From: Promethearchaeia archaeon
GTDB lineage: Archaea > Asgardarchaeota > Lokiarchaeia > Sigyniarchaeales > SOKP01
Assembly (NCBI GenBank): GCA_029856125.1
Contig: JAHQWJ010000152.1
Location: forward strand, 1-64,000
DNA length: 64,000 nt
Direction: 5' to 3'
Below the pieces are notes generated by a model, which made no database searches, was not told the origin of the DNA, and saw only the letters and a program-made list of their open reading frames with translations. The position numbers and the translations under genes are program-made. Of this stretch, positions 33,140 through 42,162 are shown piece after piece (within the stretch, counting starts at the first letter, position 1; each line of letters begins with the position of its first letter).

Positions 33140-33715
33140 CTATACTATTTGGATGATAAAATCTTCAATCTGTAATTTAGAGATCGATTTTTTGCTTCGG
33201 TTATACGACTGAATGAGCCTACCCGCCTCAACTGCCAGTTTAGAAGGATATATCAACCCATTTCCTCTATGTTCGAAAAAATAGGGATGTGAACGGTTAA
33301 ACTGTTTTACTTTCTTAGAAAGTTCCGTCTTGTTTCTTATAATGTTGAAACCCTTCCCAATTTTTACATGTTGGAAATAATATATGATGTCGCTCAATAA
33401 GTTCACTTGGGTTTGGTTGATCTCTATTTCCTTTAAGTCGGACAAAAATTGACAAGTAACATCCGATTTTGGTTTTAGAATTAAATAACTTCTATCGCTT
33501 CTCCACTTCTTACACAAAATAAAGTCGCTAAATACTGAATTAAAAAGGTTCTGAAATCGAAACACGAGCTCTAATACCTCTTCTAAATCTCGTTCTGACA
33601 AGTTGAGATATTCAGCTAACTTATCGAGACTGAAGAGACTGTTTTTTCGCGTTTGGAACCTCTCTAACGCTGAAATGATTTGATGTAATTGCTTAAATTT
33701 AGCGCTTTGTGCCAT
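33140..33715 (-). CDS. Probable winged-helix protein, first gene of the Hef-like operon
   Basis: The 191-residue product starts with helices and L-D-K-L-A-E-Y-L-N-L-S-E-R-D-L-E-E-V-L, which reads as a helix-turn-helix. A later segment N-K-T-E-L-S-K-K-V-K-Q-F may be a second one, and G-L-I-Y-P-S-K-L-A-V-E-A-G-R follows. No metal site or membrane helix is present. The stop is 13 bases before the helicase start. A DNA-binding or loading partner of the helicase is inferred from position. Confidence 0.68.
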   Translation of the reverse strand: MAQSAKFKQLHQIISALERFQTRKNSLFSLDKLAEYLNLSERDLEEVLELVFRFQNLFNSVFSDFILCKKWRSDRSYLILKPKSDVTCQFLSDLKEIEINQTQVNLLSDIIYYFQHVKIGKGFNIIRNKTELSKKVKQFNRSHPYFFEHRGNGLIYPSKLAVEAGRLIQSYNRSKKSISKLQIEDFIIQIV

Positions 33716-33736
33716 TACAGCTTATATTAATCGTAG

Positions 33737-33757
33737 TAATAAAAAGGAAAAATTTTA
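33737..33757 (-). promoter_or_regulatory. Promoter of the Hef-like helicase operon
   Basis: On the minus strand, a T-tract followed by C-C-T-T-T-T-T-A-T-T-A, about 25-40 bases upstream of the ATG at 33715. The short distance predicts a very short or absent leader. Confidence 0.5.
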
Positions 33758-33788
33758 TTGCAGTTTAAAAAATAAAAAAAATTATTTA

Positions 33789-36752
33789 CTATTTTGAGGG
33801 TTGCTTATTTTTGAGTTTTTTTGAGCGAATCGTTTTATAACTGCCAAGTAAAGGTATTGTAGCGGCTCCAACCATCCCGATCGCTAAGGGAATGGTTATG
33901 ACAGCGTCTCCCTCGAATAGCTTGTTAAGATCGTCCTCAGGATCAGGATCGGGATCAGGATCTGGATCAGGGTTGGTGTTGGGATCCTCGTAGTCAAATG
34001 CAGCGTTGCAGATTAATTGAGGAACGGAGAGATAAGGATCGTTAAGATAAAATTCAAACGAATAGTTTCCGAAATAGATTGGCGAATAATCGAAAGTAAA
34101 TGTTGAGCTTTCTAAGTTGTGAGAAGTTATCAAGTCTATAACATCCACTTGATCACCGTCTCGATACACATTGGCATACATCGAGCCACCGAAGATCGGT
34201 TCGTCTCCAGAAATAAACACATGGTATCCATAGATTTTAACTTCAATCCGAGATTCAGTTTTTACTATTGAATATGAAAACTGAGAATCAAATTCGGTAG
34301 TAAAAGAGAAAGGAATGCTTCCTTTTTTTATAGCGCCGTCATATACGCATAACTCTCCTTCCACAATCGGATAATTGATTGTATCAATTGGAACATATAC
34401 TTCCTTTTGATACGTATAGTTCCCCAATTGATCCAGTACGATATTTCCTAATTGTGCTGACTCGATCTTAACCGTGGTATATTGTCCAAAATCCGAAAGG
34501 ATGAGGTTTACCAGATCAACAGTGAACAAGTTGTTACTTCCTAATCCGACAGTATCGGAGTAAGAAGAACTCAATCTTACATCGTCAGTTTTTGCAATTT
34601 CGCACAACCATAAGAACACATCGTGATCCAGTTCTTTTCTCTCAACGGTCATGTAAAATTCATTGTATATGTCAGAGTATATATTTTGAACGAGTAAATG
34701 GGTTTGCTCGACATCGAAATTAACGTTCAAATCCAAATATTCCGAAATTTTGTAGGAATAATATAAATTTTCTACGTTCGAATAGTTAAGGTGGTTTACT
34801 ACGAAATTATTAATTTTATTTATGTCCAAGCTGAATTGATCAATAGCGTTTAAAATGTAGATCGTGTAATACAAATTCTCTAAGGTTAACTCTACGCTAT
34901 CTGAGTATTTAGCATCAAAGTATACCTCGATTGGAGTTTCTACCGTGTTTCTCGTAATGTATGTTCCAAGCGCGGATTTGTCGAATCCCAAATCAGCGAA
35001 ATACTGACCCGTGATGTCCCCTAATCCTAAATATTGGCTAATAGTTTCCATAGTCTGTATAGCGTAGTAAGAATACTTCAAGTAGACCAGATCGTTTTTC
35101 CACTCGGAAGATGACAATATATTTTGGACCAAAAAAGCACCAAAATTATCGGTGTAGGATGGATCAAGGAATTGAGAATTAATTACTTCCTGCAATACCC
35201 GATTTAGATCAATAATCGAGGTAAAGTCGTTTAATTTAAAGATCTTATCTAAAGTATCGAGTATTTTAAATGTTGCTTCGTGGGAGACGAGGGAGTTCAT
35301 ATCTTCAACATAATCGTGGTATCCCGTAGTAAAATAATCGAAAGGCTTGGAACGGAACTTTACCAGAGCTAAATCTAAACCGGTGCAAGAAAAGATATTG
35401 TACTTCGTACCGTAATCTACAACAGTTCCGCATAAAAGATCATATACCTCTTGAATGTCAAGTTCGCCGATTTTATCAAAATAATCGAACGACGAAACAG
35501 TAGTATATATTAAGTCTACAGAAGCGTAATCCTCTGAAAGTAATGAATATCCACGTTCTTGAGCAAACAGAGCTATAAACGAAAATATTTCGTCTCTATC
35601 GCTTAAAGTTAAAACTGCAATATCTCCCGTGTTCGAAAGCGACCTTAATATTTGGAATGTGTCAATTAATTCCTGAAAGGCGATTGAACTGGAACCTAAC
35701 CACCCTCCACGATGGTTTCGATTAGTAAAAATAAAGGACAAGACATCCTCCTTCTCAAAATTAACAAATTCGGTTATATCCGCCAATTCTAAACTCATAG
35801 CTGTTGCTACCACGTTAGAATAGTTGACCATAGCGCTATCTGAAAGGTCAAAATATCCTTCCTGAGGATGATAAAGCGCAGTTAGGTGTTGGTAGAATTT
35901 TGTTTTATCTATTACATCTATGTAACTACTTCCGAAGGTCTCTAACGTTTTCACGCAATAATAAGAAGCAAATTGATTGGGTTCTGGCTCCTTTAAGGAA
36001 TCGAACATGCCCTCGTTATCGTTATAAAAGCCAGTAGATGAACTCAAAGATTGCAGACTGTCAATGTAGGATACAATATCGTCTCGTTCCTGCGAATGCA
36101 AATTCCAGTCTACACCTAATATATCTAAAGTAATAACACCGTAATAGGTATTATCTGCTGTAGGGATTTTAAATCCTTCTTCTAAAGAGTTATCGTAAGG
36201 TTGACCAATAAATCCGTGAAGGATAGGGTGATAGCAGTCCCAAATAAAAGTTAGCATTTCAGCAATGTTTATTGAATTGACACTATTCAAGATTTCCAGT
36301 GAAAGCACCGCATAACAATTGACTTGTAAAAGCGTTGAAAGAGGATAATATCTCCCCGGGATTTTTGAAGCGAAATATCTCTGAGCATTCTCGTCCGAGA
36401 AAATGTGAGAACTGGAGTTGTAAAACGACATAATATAGTCGATTATCGCTTGTTGATCAATATCTCCCAATTCCCCTATAGCATCTAAGACATATAGAGC
36501 GTAATAAGTCGCTTGAAGAGAGTCAGAGTAAATCTGAGGGTAATAGCCGTAAGTAGCGTAATCAGCGTTTTTTGCGTCAAAAACGGATTGCAAAATCTCT
36601 AGGTTCGAGGCATCAGATAAAGCCAGCAGGTTGAAATTCTCGTTTTGCCTTTCGTTAGGAATCGCAACAGATTTTATACCTATTGTTGATAAATAAGCTA
36701 AAACTACTATTAAAACAAGACTAACTAAAACTCGGGGGTTTTTCCATTTCAT
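33789..36752 (-). CDS. Giant surface protein with toroid (prenyltransferase-like) repeats
   Basis: The 987-residue product has a signal or anchor helix near residues 9-26. Many helical repeats follow from about 45 to 690, with the recurring pattern Y-Y-A-L-x-x-L-D-A-I-x-x-L-x-x-I-D-x-x-x-I-x-x-Y-I. This resembles the alpha/alpha toroid of squalene-hopene cyclases, prenyltransferases and complement-like proteins. A beta-rich region follows (about 700-925), then a D-P-D-P linker, one membrane helix and a basic tail. The architecture suggests an outward-facing protein of binding or structural type. Catalytic D-D-x-D motifs are not obvious. The gene has its own TATA box. Confidence 0.75.
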   Translation of the reverse strand: MKWKNPRVLVSLVLIVVLAYLSTIGIKSVAIPNERQNENFNLLALSDASNLEILQSVFDAKNADYATYGYYPQIYSDSLQATYYALYVLDAIGELGDIDQQAIIDYIMSFYNSSSHIFSDENAQRYFASKIPGRYYPLSTLLQVNCYAVLSLEILNSVNSINIAEMLTFIWDCYHPILHGFIGQPYDNSLEEGFKIPTADNTYYGVITLDILGVDWNLHSQERDDIVSYIDSLQSLSSSTGFYNDNEGMFDSLKEPEPNQFASYYCVKTLETFGSSYIDVIDKTKFYQHLTALYHPQEGYFDLSDSAMVNYSNVVATAMSLELADITEFVNFEKEDVLSFIFTNRNHRGGWLGSSSIAFQELIDTFQILRSLSNTGDIAVLTLSDRDEIFSFIALFAQERGYSLLSEDYASVDLIYTTVSSFDYFDKIGELDIQEVYDLLCGTVVDYGTKYNIFSCTGLDLALVKFRSKPFDYFTTGYHDYVEDMNSLVSHEATFKILDTLDKIFKLNDFTSIIDLNRVLQEVINSQFLDPSYTDNFGAFLVQNILSSSEWKNDLVYLKYSYYAIQTMETISQYLGLGDITGQYFADLGFDKSALGTYITRNTVETPIEVYFDAKYSDSVELTLENLYYTIYILNAIDQFSLDINKINNFVVNHLNYSNVENLYYSYKISEYLDLNVNFDVEQTHLLVQNIYSDIYNEFYMTVERKELDHDVFLWLCEIAKTDDVRLSSSYSDTVGLGSNNLFTVDLVNLILSDFGQYTTVKIESAQLGNIVLDQLGNYTYQKEVYVPIDTINYPIVEGELCVYDGAIKKGSIPFSFTTEFDSQFSYSIVKTESRIEVKIYGYHVFISGDEPIFGGSMYANVYRDGDQVDVIDLITSHNLESSTFTFDYSPIYFGNYSFEFYLNDPYLSVPQLICNAAFDYEDPNTNPDPDPDPDPDPEDDLNKLFEGDAVITIPLAIGMVGAATIPLLGSYKTIRSKKLKNKQPSK

Positions 36753-36800
36753 TATACTTCACTTAAAGTGTGTTACAGAAGCTTTGAACTACCCACAAGC

Positions 36801-36825
36801 CGTATGTATATAAAGAAAAAATACG
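36801..36825 (-). promoter_or_regulatory. Promoter of the giant surface protein gene
   Basis: Minus strand: T-tract, then C-T-T-T-A-T-A-T-A-C. It has a classical BRE/TATA form. Initiation is expected near 36784, giving a leader of about 30 bases. Confidence 0.65.
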
Positions 36826-36935
36826 ATTATTACGATTGTAAACCATAAGGATAATGGGCTATCGTCGTAAATCATAAAAAAAGGGAAAAAAAAAATAAAA
36901 AGTAAGAAAATAGAAATTCAGCCCAGAGTTCATCG

Positions 36936-38213
36936 TCAACAAAGCACGGGTGGCCCTTTCGGATTATAAAATTTCCATAGTTCTACTTTTACCGGCTCCT
37001 GATCTTCATATATCTCGTTTTTGTCTGAATCATAAAATTCATCAAAGTTGAGTTTGTGATTAGTGTTAAGATTATGCTGTTTATCATTAATAGATGCAAT
37101 CAAATACCCGCTGGCTTCTTTTACAAAAAGAAAATGCTCTTCACTCCCATTTAGGGAGTTAAATACTTTACTCGCGTTTCCCAATACTACTTGAACTATA
37201 TCGTCATTTTCAAGCGAATTTTTCGAACCTTCAATTGGATCGACAAAACCCTGATCGAGCACACCTAATTTTTGCATAACTTTTTTTAACAATTCCGCCG
37301 ATTTTACAAGGGTTTTGAATCCAGGAACGTTAAACCTTTGAATAACTCTTCTCTCTACTTGCCGGTGAATCGTTGACATTTTAATCCCTAATCGGTCACA
37401 AATTGCACATACGCTCACTTCTTTTGTTTGAGAGCAGAGGAGTGTAATAGAAGTCACTAAACCAACGATTACATCGTCTTTTGTGTTTTTGATTGAATCA
37501 TAAAACCTGTTTAGTATACGTCGTGATTGGTAGTAAAATGGCATGCCTAATTTAAAGTGCTCGCTCACTTCTAAAATTCGCTCGATTATGTATTGCTTGC
37601 GATTCCGCTCTTGGTAATCTGGCCAGATGCGAATAATCGAAAATTTAAAAGCGTTAAAGTCTTTCTTTGAAATTTTTGAGACCTCTAAAAGGTCTTTTTC
37701 GCTAATTGGCTTGTTATTTTCTTTGTAAAAGGCGTAGATCACACAAGGTACCAACATTTCAGCACTCCTGTATTTAGTGCCCTTCCCTAAATTAGCGCGA
37801 TTCTCTTTAAATTTACTTAGAATTACATCAAGATCTTTTAATGAGAAACCCAAAACGGTTAATATCCTTTTAATCTCTACTTTGGCTGCGATTAGAACAT
37901 TTTCTTCAGTTGAACGAGATGCGTCAATCCGACTAAGCCCTTCTAACTTTGCAGAATGTTGTAATTTACTCCTTTCGGACTTGAAACCAATCTGAGTTTT
38001 ACTTAATACCGCATGTTGAACGACATCAGCATCGTAAGGCCTATGATATTCTAATTTTTGCACCTCTAACACGATTCCGCAGGCTCTACAAGTAAAACCT
38101 TCTCGTGTCTCTACAAGGTCGTTAGATTTACAAATGTCGCACTGGGAGGTAGGATCAACTAAGGGATTCATCTTTAACGATTTTGATTTATCCATATTTT
38201 TGGTTGTTGCCAT
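36936..38213 (-). CDS. tfb: TFB-like transcription initiation factor (long form)
   Basis: The 425-residue product opens with an N-terminal zinc ribbon (C25, C28, C42, C45; C-D-I-C ... C-R-A-C-G-I-V-L). A linker follows, then two cyclin-like repeats, roughly 95-200 and 205-310, the second with a helix-turn-helix (L-G-I-K-M-S-T-I-H-R-Q-V). The remaining 110 residues are acidic and unassigned. Archaeal TFB is normally about 300 residues, so the tail is unusual. B-finger and cyclin motifs are diverged from typical TFB. It may be a secondary TFB directing a regulon. The TATA/BRE elements across the window are what a TFB would recognise. Confidence 0.75.
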   Translation of the reverse strand: MATTKNMDKSKSLKMNPLVDPTSQCDICKSNDLVETREGFTCRACGIVLEVQKLEYHRPYDADVVQHAVLSKTQIGFKSERSKLQHSAKLEGLSRIDASRSTEENVLIAAKVEIKRILTVLGFSLKDLDVILSKFKENRANLGKGTKYRSAEMLVPCVIYAFYKENNKPISEKDLLEVSKISKKDFNAFKFSIIRIWPDYQERNRKQYIIERILEVSEHFKLGMPFYYQSRRILNRFYDSIKNTKDDVIVGLVTSITLLCSQTKEVSVCAICDRLGIKMSTIHRQVERRVIQRFNVPGFKTLVKSAELLKKVMQKLGVLDQGFVDPIEGSKNSLENDDIVQVVLGNASKVFNSLNGSEEHFLFVKEASGYLIASINDKQHNLNTNHKLNFDEFYDSDKNEIYEDQEPVKVELWKFYNPKGPPVLC

Positions 38214-38842
38214 TTTTCTCCAACTTTTTTATAATTTTTTTGAAAAATATCGATTACATTTTAATTACAAAGAATTAAGATCACCAGTTTGCTATTTGAA
38301 GATTTGGAATTATGAAAAATCTCTAAAAATGTGGGAGATAATCAAATGATTAGTGAAAAATGAAGCGGAATGGTTGAGTAAACTTTAAAGTTTTTATGGA
38401 TTAATAAGAAATCATTCAATAGAAAGAAGATTAATACGGCATTTTTTCATCAAAATCACAATTTTGCAATTTTATTCCAAACAAGGAGAATTTTTGAATC
38501 GCAGTTGCGGAGGTTACAGCTTAAATTGGGAATATAAAAAGATGTGTAATGGAAATTTTGATTATATATTGCCCTTCATAATTCTTTTAATGTAAATATA
38601 TTAATAACAATAATAGAATTATAACCCAATTGAAATAAGTATAATATTCATAGAAAATTAAAATTGAATTAATTTCCTTCGACTTTTCTTAAGTCTCCCG
38701 TTGAAAGTTCTTTTATGAAACTCACTTTTATTCTTACATTTATCTTATCCATAAATTTCTTTATAAACACCTCTTAAAAATAATGATTAGTTTAAAGGGG
38801 AGATCAAAGAAAGAATAAAATAAACAATTTTTTCGATACTAA
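38214..38842. other. Long AT-rich intergenic region with no supported gene
   Basis: About 630 bases between the divergent tfb and M50-like genes. It contains no convincing coding frame; a TTG-started frame near 38495 with the ribosome-like AAGGAGA just before it has no recognised product and is not annotated. It should hold the upstream regulatory sequences for both genes. I saw no tRNA, repeat or stable hairpin in it. Confidence 0.5.
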
Positions 38843-38843
38843 A

Positions 38844-38862
38844 TTTTTCTTTTAAATATGTT
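38844..38862 (+). promoter_or_regulatory. Promoter of the M50-like protease operon
   Basis: T-tract followed by C-T-T-T-T-A-A-A-T-A-T, 25-40 bases upstream of the ATG, in the same form as the other promoters in the window. Confidence 0.55.
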
Positions 38863-38885
38863 CCTATAATAGTAAAGATATAATC

Positions 38886-39653
38886 ATGATTGAATTATAT
38901 TTCTGGCTTCTTGTTATGCTAGGATGTTCGATGTTAGTTCAGGGTTTTTACCGTTATGCCCGAACCCCGGGATACAAAGCGTTGTTTAACATATTAACCT
39001 TTATCGGAGTGTTTGTTCACGAGGTGGCACACTATACGCTGGCAACCTTGTTCGGAGTGAAAACCGGTAAAATGCGAGTAAAATACCGAGATGAGGATAC
39101 ATCGAGGGTAGCCATTCACGGTTCAGTCCGTATTCCTGAGTCCGAAAGAAATTCGCTCTTACAAACCTTTGCGATAAGTTTTGCTCCTATACTGGTGTCT
39201 ACTTTTTTATTTATGTTTTGTTTGGATGTGATCTTTCACATACAAACCGAATTATGGATAAAGGTGGTGGCAATAGCTTTCGGCGTGTCGCTACTTATAG
39301 GATTAGAACCTTCAGGACAAGATATTAAGATGATTGGTTGGTCCTTTCAAAACGACCCCCGCTATTCACTCTATCAAATATTTCTGCTGGTGCTCTCCAG
39401 CGTGTTAGTGTGGTTATTTGTAGACGTGTATTACTTTGTGCTTCCTTTTGAAGTGCTGTATTATGTAGAATATTTTATAGTTCTTACTGCATTCTATTTT
39501 GGTTTAAAAGGTGTGTTTTGGATAGCCAGTAAGATCGCTCAAGGGATAATCAAGAAAATGGGAAAGACGCAGGTATCGAGTCCGAAATTTCTCACTCGAA
39601 GGAGAAGGTTTAAACACATAGAGGACCCTAACGAAAGGGAGGTACAGTGGTAA
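38886..39653 (+). CDS. M50-like membrane zinc metalloprotease
   Basis: The 255-residue product has five or six membrane helices and the H-E-V-A-H motif at residues 45-49 inside a hydrophobic helix (F-V-H-E-V-A-H-Y), a hallmark of site-2-protease-like enzymes. A second motif, G-L-E-P-S-G-Q-D near 140-147, lies in a later helix and may supply the third zinc ligand (the D of the usual N-x-x-P-x-x-x-x-D-G pattern). These enzymes cut membrane-embedded substrates. Its stop overlaps the next start by one base. It may process a membrane protein of the operon, which is inferred only. Confidence 0.72.
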   Translation: MIELYFWLLVMLGCSMLVQGFYRYARTPGYKALFNILTFIGVFVHEVAHYTLATLFGVKTGKMRVKYRDEDTSRVAIHGSVRIPESERNSLLQTFAISFAPILVSTFLFMFCLDVIFHIQTELWIKVVAIAFGVSLLIGLEPSGQDIKMIGWSFQNDPRYSLYQIFLLVLSSVLVWLFVDVYYFVLPFEVLYYVEYFIVLTAFYFGLKGVFWIASKIAQGIIKKMGKTQVSSPKFLTRRRRFKHIEDPNEREVQW

Positions 39654-39997
39654 TGAAAGGTTTTTGTTTAATTGCGATAATAGTAGCTATGCTAATGTTT
39701 TACCAGAAAGAGCCGTTCTACACTGTAGTCATAATTGGAATTGGTGTGGTAATATACTTTGTTTACAAAGCAAAAAAAAGCGGGAATGGACTGCTCGGAG
39801 CTTTTTTCAGTGGAAGTCAATCACAACAAGACAACCGATTAGACGATTTAATTGCTCTGATGATGCTTCAACAGCTCACATCGACCAACTCCCAGAATAA
39901 CAGTGCTTCTCAGGTGATATCCGAAAAAGCTCGTAAACGATATGAAGCAATTGATAAAACTCAAAAAGAAGTGTTAGACTTATTGAGTAGTGATTAA
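39653..39997 (+). CDS. Small membrane protein of the M50/RadB-like operon
   Basis: The product of 114 residues has two short hydrophobic helices in the first 40, a Gly-rich turn and then a cytoplasmic helical tail with Gln/Asn/Ser-rich stretches (S-Q-S-Q-Q-D). The ATG at 39653 overlaps the preceding stop (TAATG). An in-frame GTG at 39647 is an alternative start. The RadB-like gene begins six bases after its stop. Function unknown. Confidence 0.7.
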   Translation: MKGFCLIAIIVAMLMFYQKEPFYTVVIIGIGVVIYFVYKAKKSGNGLLGAFFSGSQSQQDNRLDDLIALMMLQQLTSTNSQNNSASQVISEKARKRYEAIDKTQKEVLDLLSSD

Positions 39998-40003
39998 AAC
40001 ACA

Positions 40004-40717
40004 ATGAAGCCAAACGATCCTTCCAATATTACATCTTTGTTCAGTCTGTTAAGGGAACGAAGAATAATCTCTGTTTCGGGAGAGTCGAGCACCGGCAAAA
40101 CAACTTTAGCGCTCCAATTGATTGCGTCTGCATTAAGTTGTGAGGATGATACTGACGAGCATTGCGTCTGGATTCAAGCTAGTGAACAATTCCCTAAAAA
40201 ACGACTGCACACTTTTTTTAAAAGTTCTCCTGGTAAGTTCAATGTCCTCTTAAAAAAAATCTTTTTATATCCAGTGACCTCTCCTTTTTTGAGTTACGAA
40301 GATCAATCAGCCTTTTTAACAACCTTAAGAAGCGCAATATTACCCTTTAACACCAAATTTTTAGTAATCGACAACATTTCTCATCACTTACGGCTTGCTG
40401 CTTCTTGTTGCTCAAATTTCAAGCAAAAAACGGCGCTTTTAGATGAATTTTTTAGCTCGCAACTGTTTCCCCTCATTATGCGTTGTCTAAGGGAAGAGAT
40501 CGTTTTAATTCTAATACACGAGGTCTCTTTCTCTCCTGCATTAGGAAAGAATCAACCGTTTTTTAACAAGTTGTACTCGAGGATCAACAGCGTAAATGTT
40601 TGCTTATCGAAACCATTTAACTCTAAGACTAAACGGATGGAACTCCTGTCGAGAAACAAACAGATCACAAGCGAGCTGAAATACAAAATCCTAGATAGAG
40701 GAATTTCTTTAGTTTAG
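40004..40717 (+). CDS. RadB-like Rad51-family ATPase
   Basis: The 237-residue product has Walker A G-E-S-S-T-G-K-T (26-33) followed by T-L-A-L-Q-L, and Walker B T-K-F-L-V-I-D-N-I-S. It lacks the N-terminal HhH domain of RadA, as do RadB and KaiC-type paralogues. The L2 loop region is not clear. RadB-like proteins support recombination mediated by RadA; a role as recombination mediator is plausible here. It is the last gene of the operon with the M50-like protease. A decayed copy of its 3' end lies at 43751-43870, beyond the radical SAM cassette. Confidence 0.75.
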   Translation: MKPNDPSNITSLFSLLRERRIISVSGESSTGKTTLALQLIASALSCEDDTDEHCVWIQASEQFPKKRLHTFFKSSPGKFNVLLKKIFLYPVTSPFLSYEDQSAFLTTLRSAILPFNTKFLVIDNISHHLRLAASCCSNFKQKTALLDEFFSSQLFPLIMRCLREEIVLILIHEVSFSPALGKNQPFFNKLYSRINSVNVCLSKPFNSKTKRMELLSRNKQITSELKYKILDRGISLV

Positions 40718-40736
40718 TATTAGATCGTGAAAAGCT

Positions 40737-42083
40737 TTATATACTAATCTTGTGATATTTTTCAATAGAGATTATTGGTTCAAATTTAGGGGTCGGTCCT
40801 TGCTTACTTCTTACCCAGTTTAATTCTTCTTTAATATCAAGTTTAATCTCATCTTTATATTTAATCTTTTTTAACCTTAAAAATCTCAATGTTAATTTAT
40901 AGAATTTTATCGCTTGATCTTCTAATTCTAATTTAGCTAAAACTTTTGCTAGATTCCAATAATAAAATAAATCGTCCCTATACAATCGTATAGCTTCTAA
41001 AAATTTATTATGAGCTGTCCTGAAATTTTTTTTGTAAAAAGCCTTTATCCCTTTATAGTAATAATCCAACGATTTTTGTTCAATTAAGTTGAAAGAAAAA
41101 AAAGTGATTTCAATTTCCTTAATATTCTCAGATAAATCTTTTAATTTTTCTGTGATTTTGTCCCGATCTTCTTCGAATTGATATAATTTCGTTATAATAC
41201 TTTTAGCATACGATTCAATTGAAGAAAAAATAATTTTTTGGGTTCCTGGTTTAAGTGGTCCTTTTTTCAAAGAATTTAATAAAATACTAGGAAAATCTAA
41301 ATCATTTAATAATTCAGTTGTCTTAAGAATTAATTTTATTTCGTTCCCGGAAAGAAGATCTTTATTTTCTATTGCTTCCAAAAAGAATGTAGCGAATTTA
41401 GGCGATCTTACGGATATACCAGTTACCAAATCAAAAATTTTATCCTTTTTATCGTTTTTCTCTAATTTTAATAATTCTACAGCAAATTTTGCTATCAAAT
41501 CTTCCTGCTCTTTTATAATAAACGAATCAGTAAAATCAACAAAATTCTTAACGAGCATTGCCTTACGGATTTTTGTTATGATTTGAAAAATTTTAAGTGA
41601 ATAACCCTCATCAAGTTTGTTGCACTTAAATCTAACAGAAGGAATAGATTCATTGTTATAATAGAATACTGTGGAAATATTACTAAAACCTGCATTGGAT
41701 AATAGTTCTTTTAATAAGGAAGGAGGAAAACAAATCTTGTGTTGCAATCCTTTATGAGGTATTCCAAAAAACCATCCCAATATCTCCTTTTTCTGCTCTC
41801 CGTTTGCTTTCAAATAATGCTGACAAGTTTTCTCAAGGTCAGGAGTTTCAAGGATTAATTTCCCATTTGGTTCTAATACTCTAAAGATTTCACTAAGAGC
41901 ATAAATAGTTTCAAAAAAACTTAAGTGTTCAATTATATGAATCGCTTTAATTTCATCGCAAGTATTGTCATCAAATTCAAGGTTAAAAGCTGACATGAGT
42001 CTATCAGCCACTAAATCTTCATATAAATCAATGTTACAATAATTTAGATTGTATTTTTTACCGCAACCAATATTAAGCTTCAT
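40737..42083 (-). CDS. SAM methyltransferase with C-terminal TPR-like region
   Basis: The 448-residue product begins M-K-L-N-I-G-C-G-K-K-Y, an unusually early motif I, then N-I-D-L-Y (motif II), I-K-A-I-H-I-I-E-H-L (motif IV) and L-E-P-N-G-K-L (motif VI). These place it in the Methyltransf_11/12 type. From about residue 200 the chain is helical, ending in tetratricopeptide-like pairs (about 330-400). It lies downstream of the radical SAM gene and the small membrane peptide on the same strand, about 25 bases after the second peptide motif. A tailoring function on the peptide is inferred from position; sugar or lipid methylation is also possible. Confidence 0.72.
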   Translation of the reverse strand: MKLNIGCGKKYNLNYCNIDLYEDLVADRLMSAFNLEFDDNTCDEIKAIHIIEHLSFFETIYALSEIFRVLEPNGKLILETPDLEKTCQHYLKANGEQKKEILGWFFGIPHKGLQHKICFPPSLLKELLSNAGFSNISTVFYYNNESIPSVRFKCNKLDEGYSLKIFQIITKIRKAMLVKNFVDFTDSFIIKEQEDLIAKFAVELLKLEKNDKKDKIFDLVTGISVRSPKFATFFLEAIENKDLLSGNEIKLILKTTELLNDLDFPSILLNSLKKGPLKPGTQKIIFSSIESYAKSIITKLYQFEEDRDKITEKLKDLSENIKEIEITFFSFNLIEQKSLDYYYKGIKAFYKKNFRTAHNKFLEAIRLYRDDLFYYWNLAKVLAKLELEDQAIKFYKLTLRFLRLKKIKYKDEIKLDIKEELNWVRSKQGPTPKFEPIISIEKYHKISI

Positions 42084-42108
42084 TTTTTTTTATTAAAGTC
42101 TTTTATAT

Positions 42109-42162
42109 TTACAGTTGATATTTTGCTCCGCTAGGATAAGTGTTTCTTATCGATTCATACCT
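42109..42162 (-). repeat. Second core-like segment in frame after the TGA of the small peptide gene
   Basis: Immediately after the TGA stop (42165-42163) the same frame continues for 17 codons to a TAA and encodes R-Y-E-S-I-R-N-T-Y-P-S-G-A-K-Y-Q-L. Its last part repeats the C-terminal segment before the stop (E-A-S-R-H-I-Y-P-A-G-T-L-Y): E, R, Y, P, G and the final Y are shared in register, and A/S pairs also align. About 27 of the first 39 bases of the pair match by eye. The interval is otherwise empty and lies before the methyltransferase start. Confidence 0.55.

Noticed and set aside
33930..33990. Repetitive DNA in the D-P linker of the surface protein
   Set aside because: It encodes a simple linker common in anchored proteins and is not evidence of a mobile repeat.
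38480..38620. TTG-started frame preceded by AAGGAGA
   Set aside because: About 34 codons, no homologue, no conserved motif, in an AT-rich intergenic stretch.
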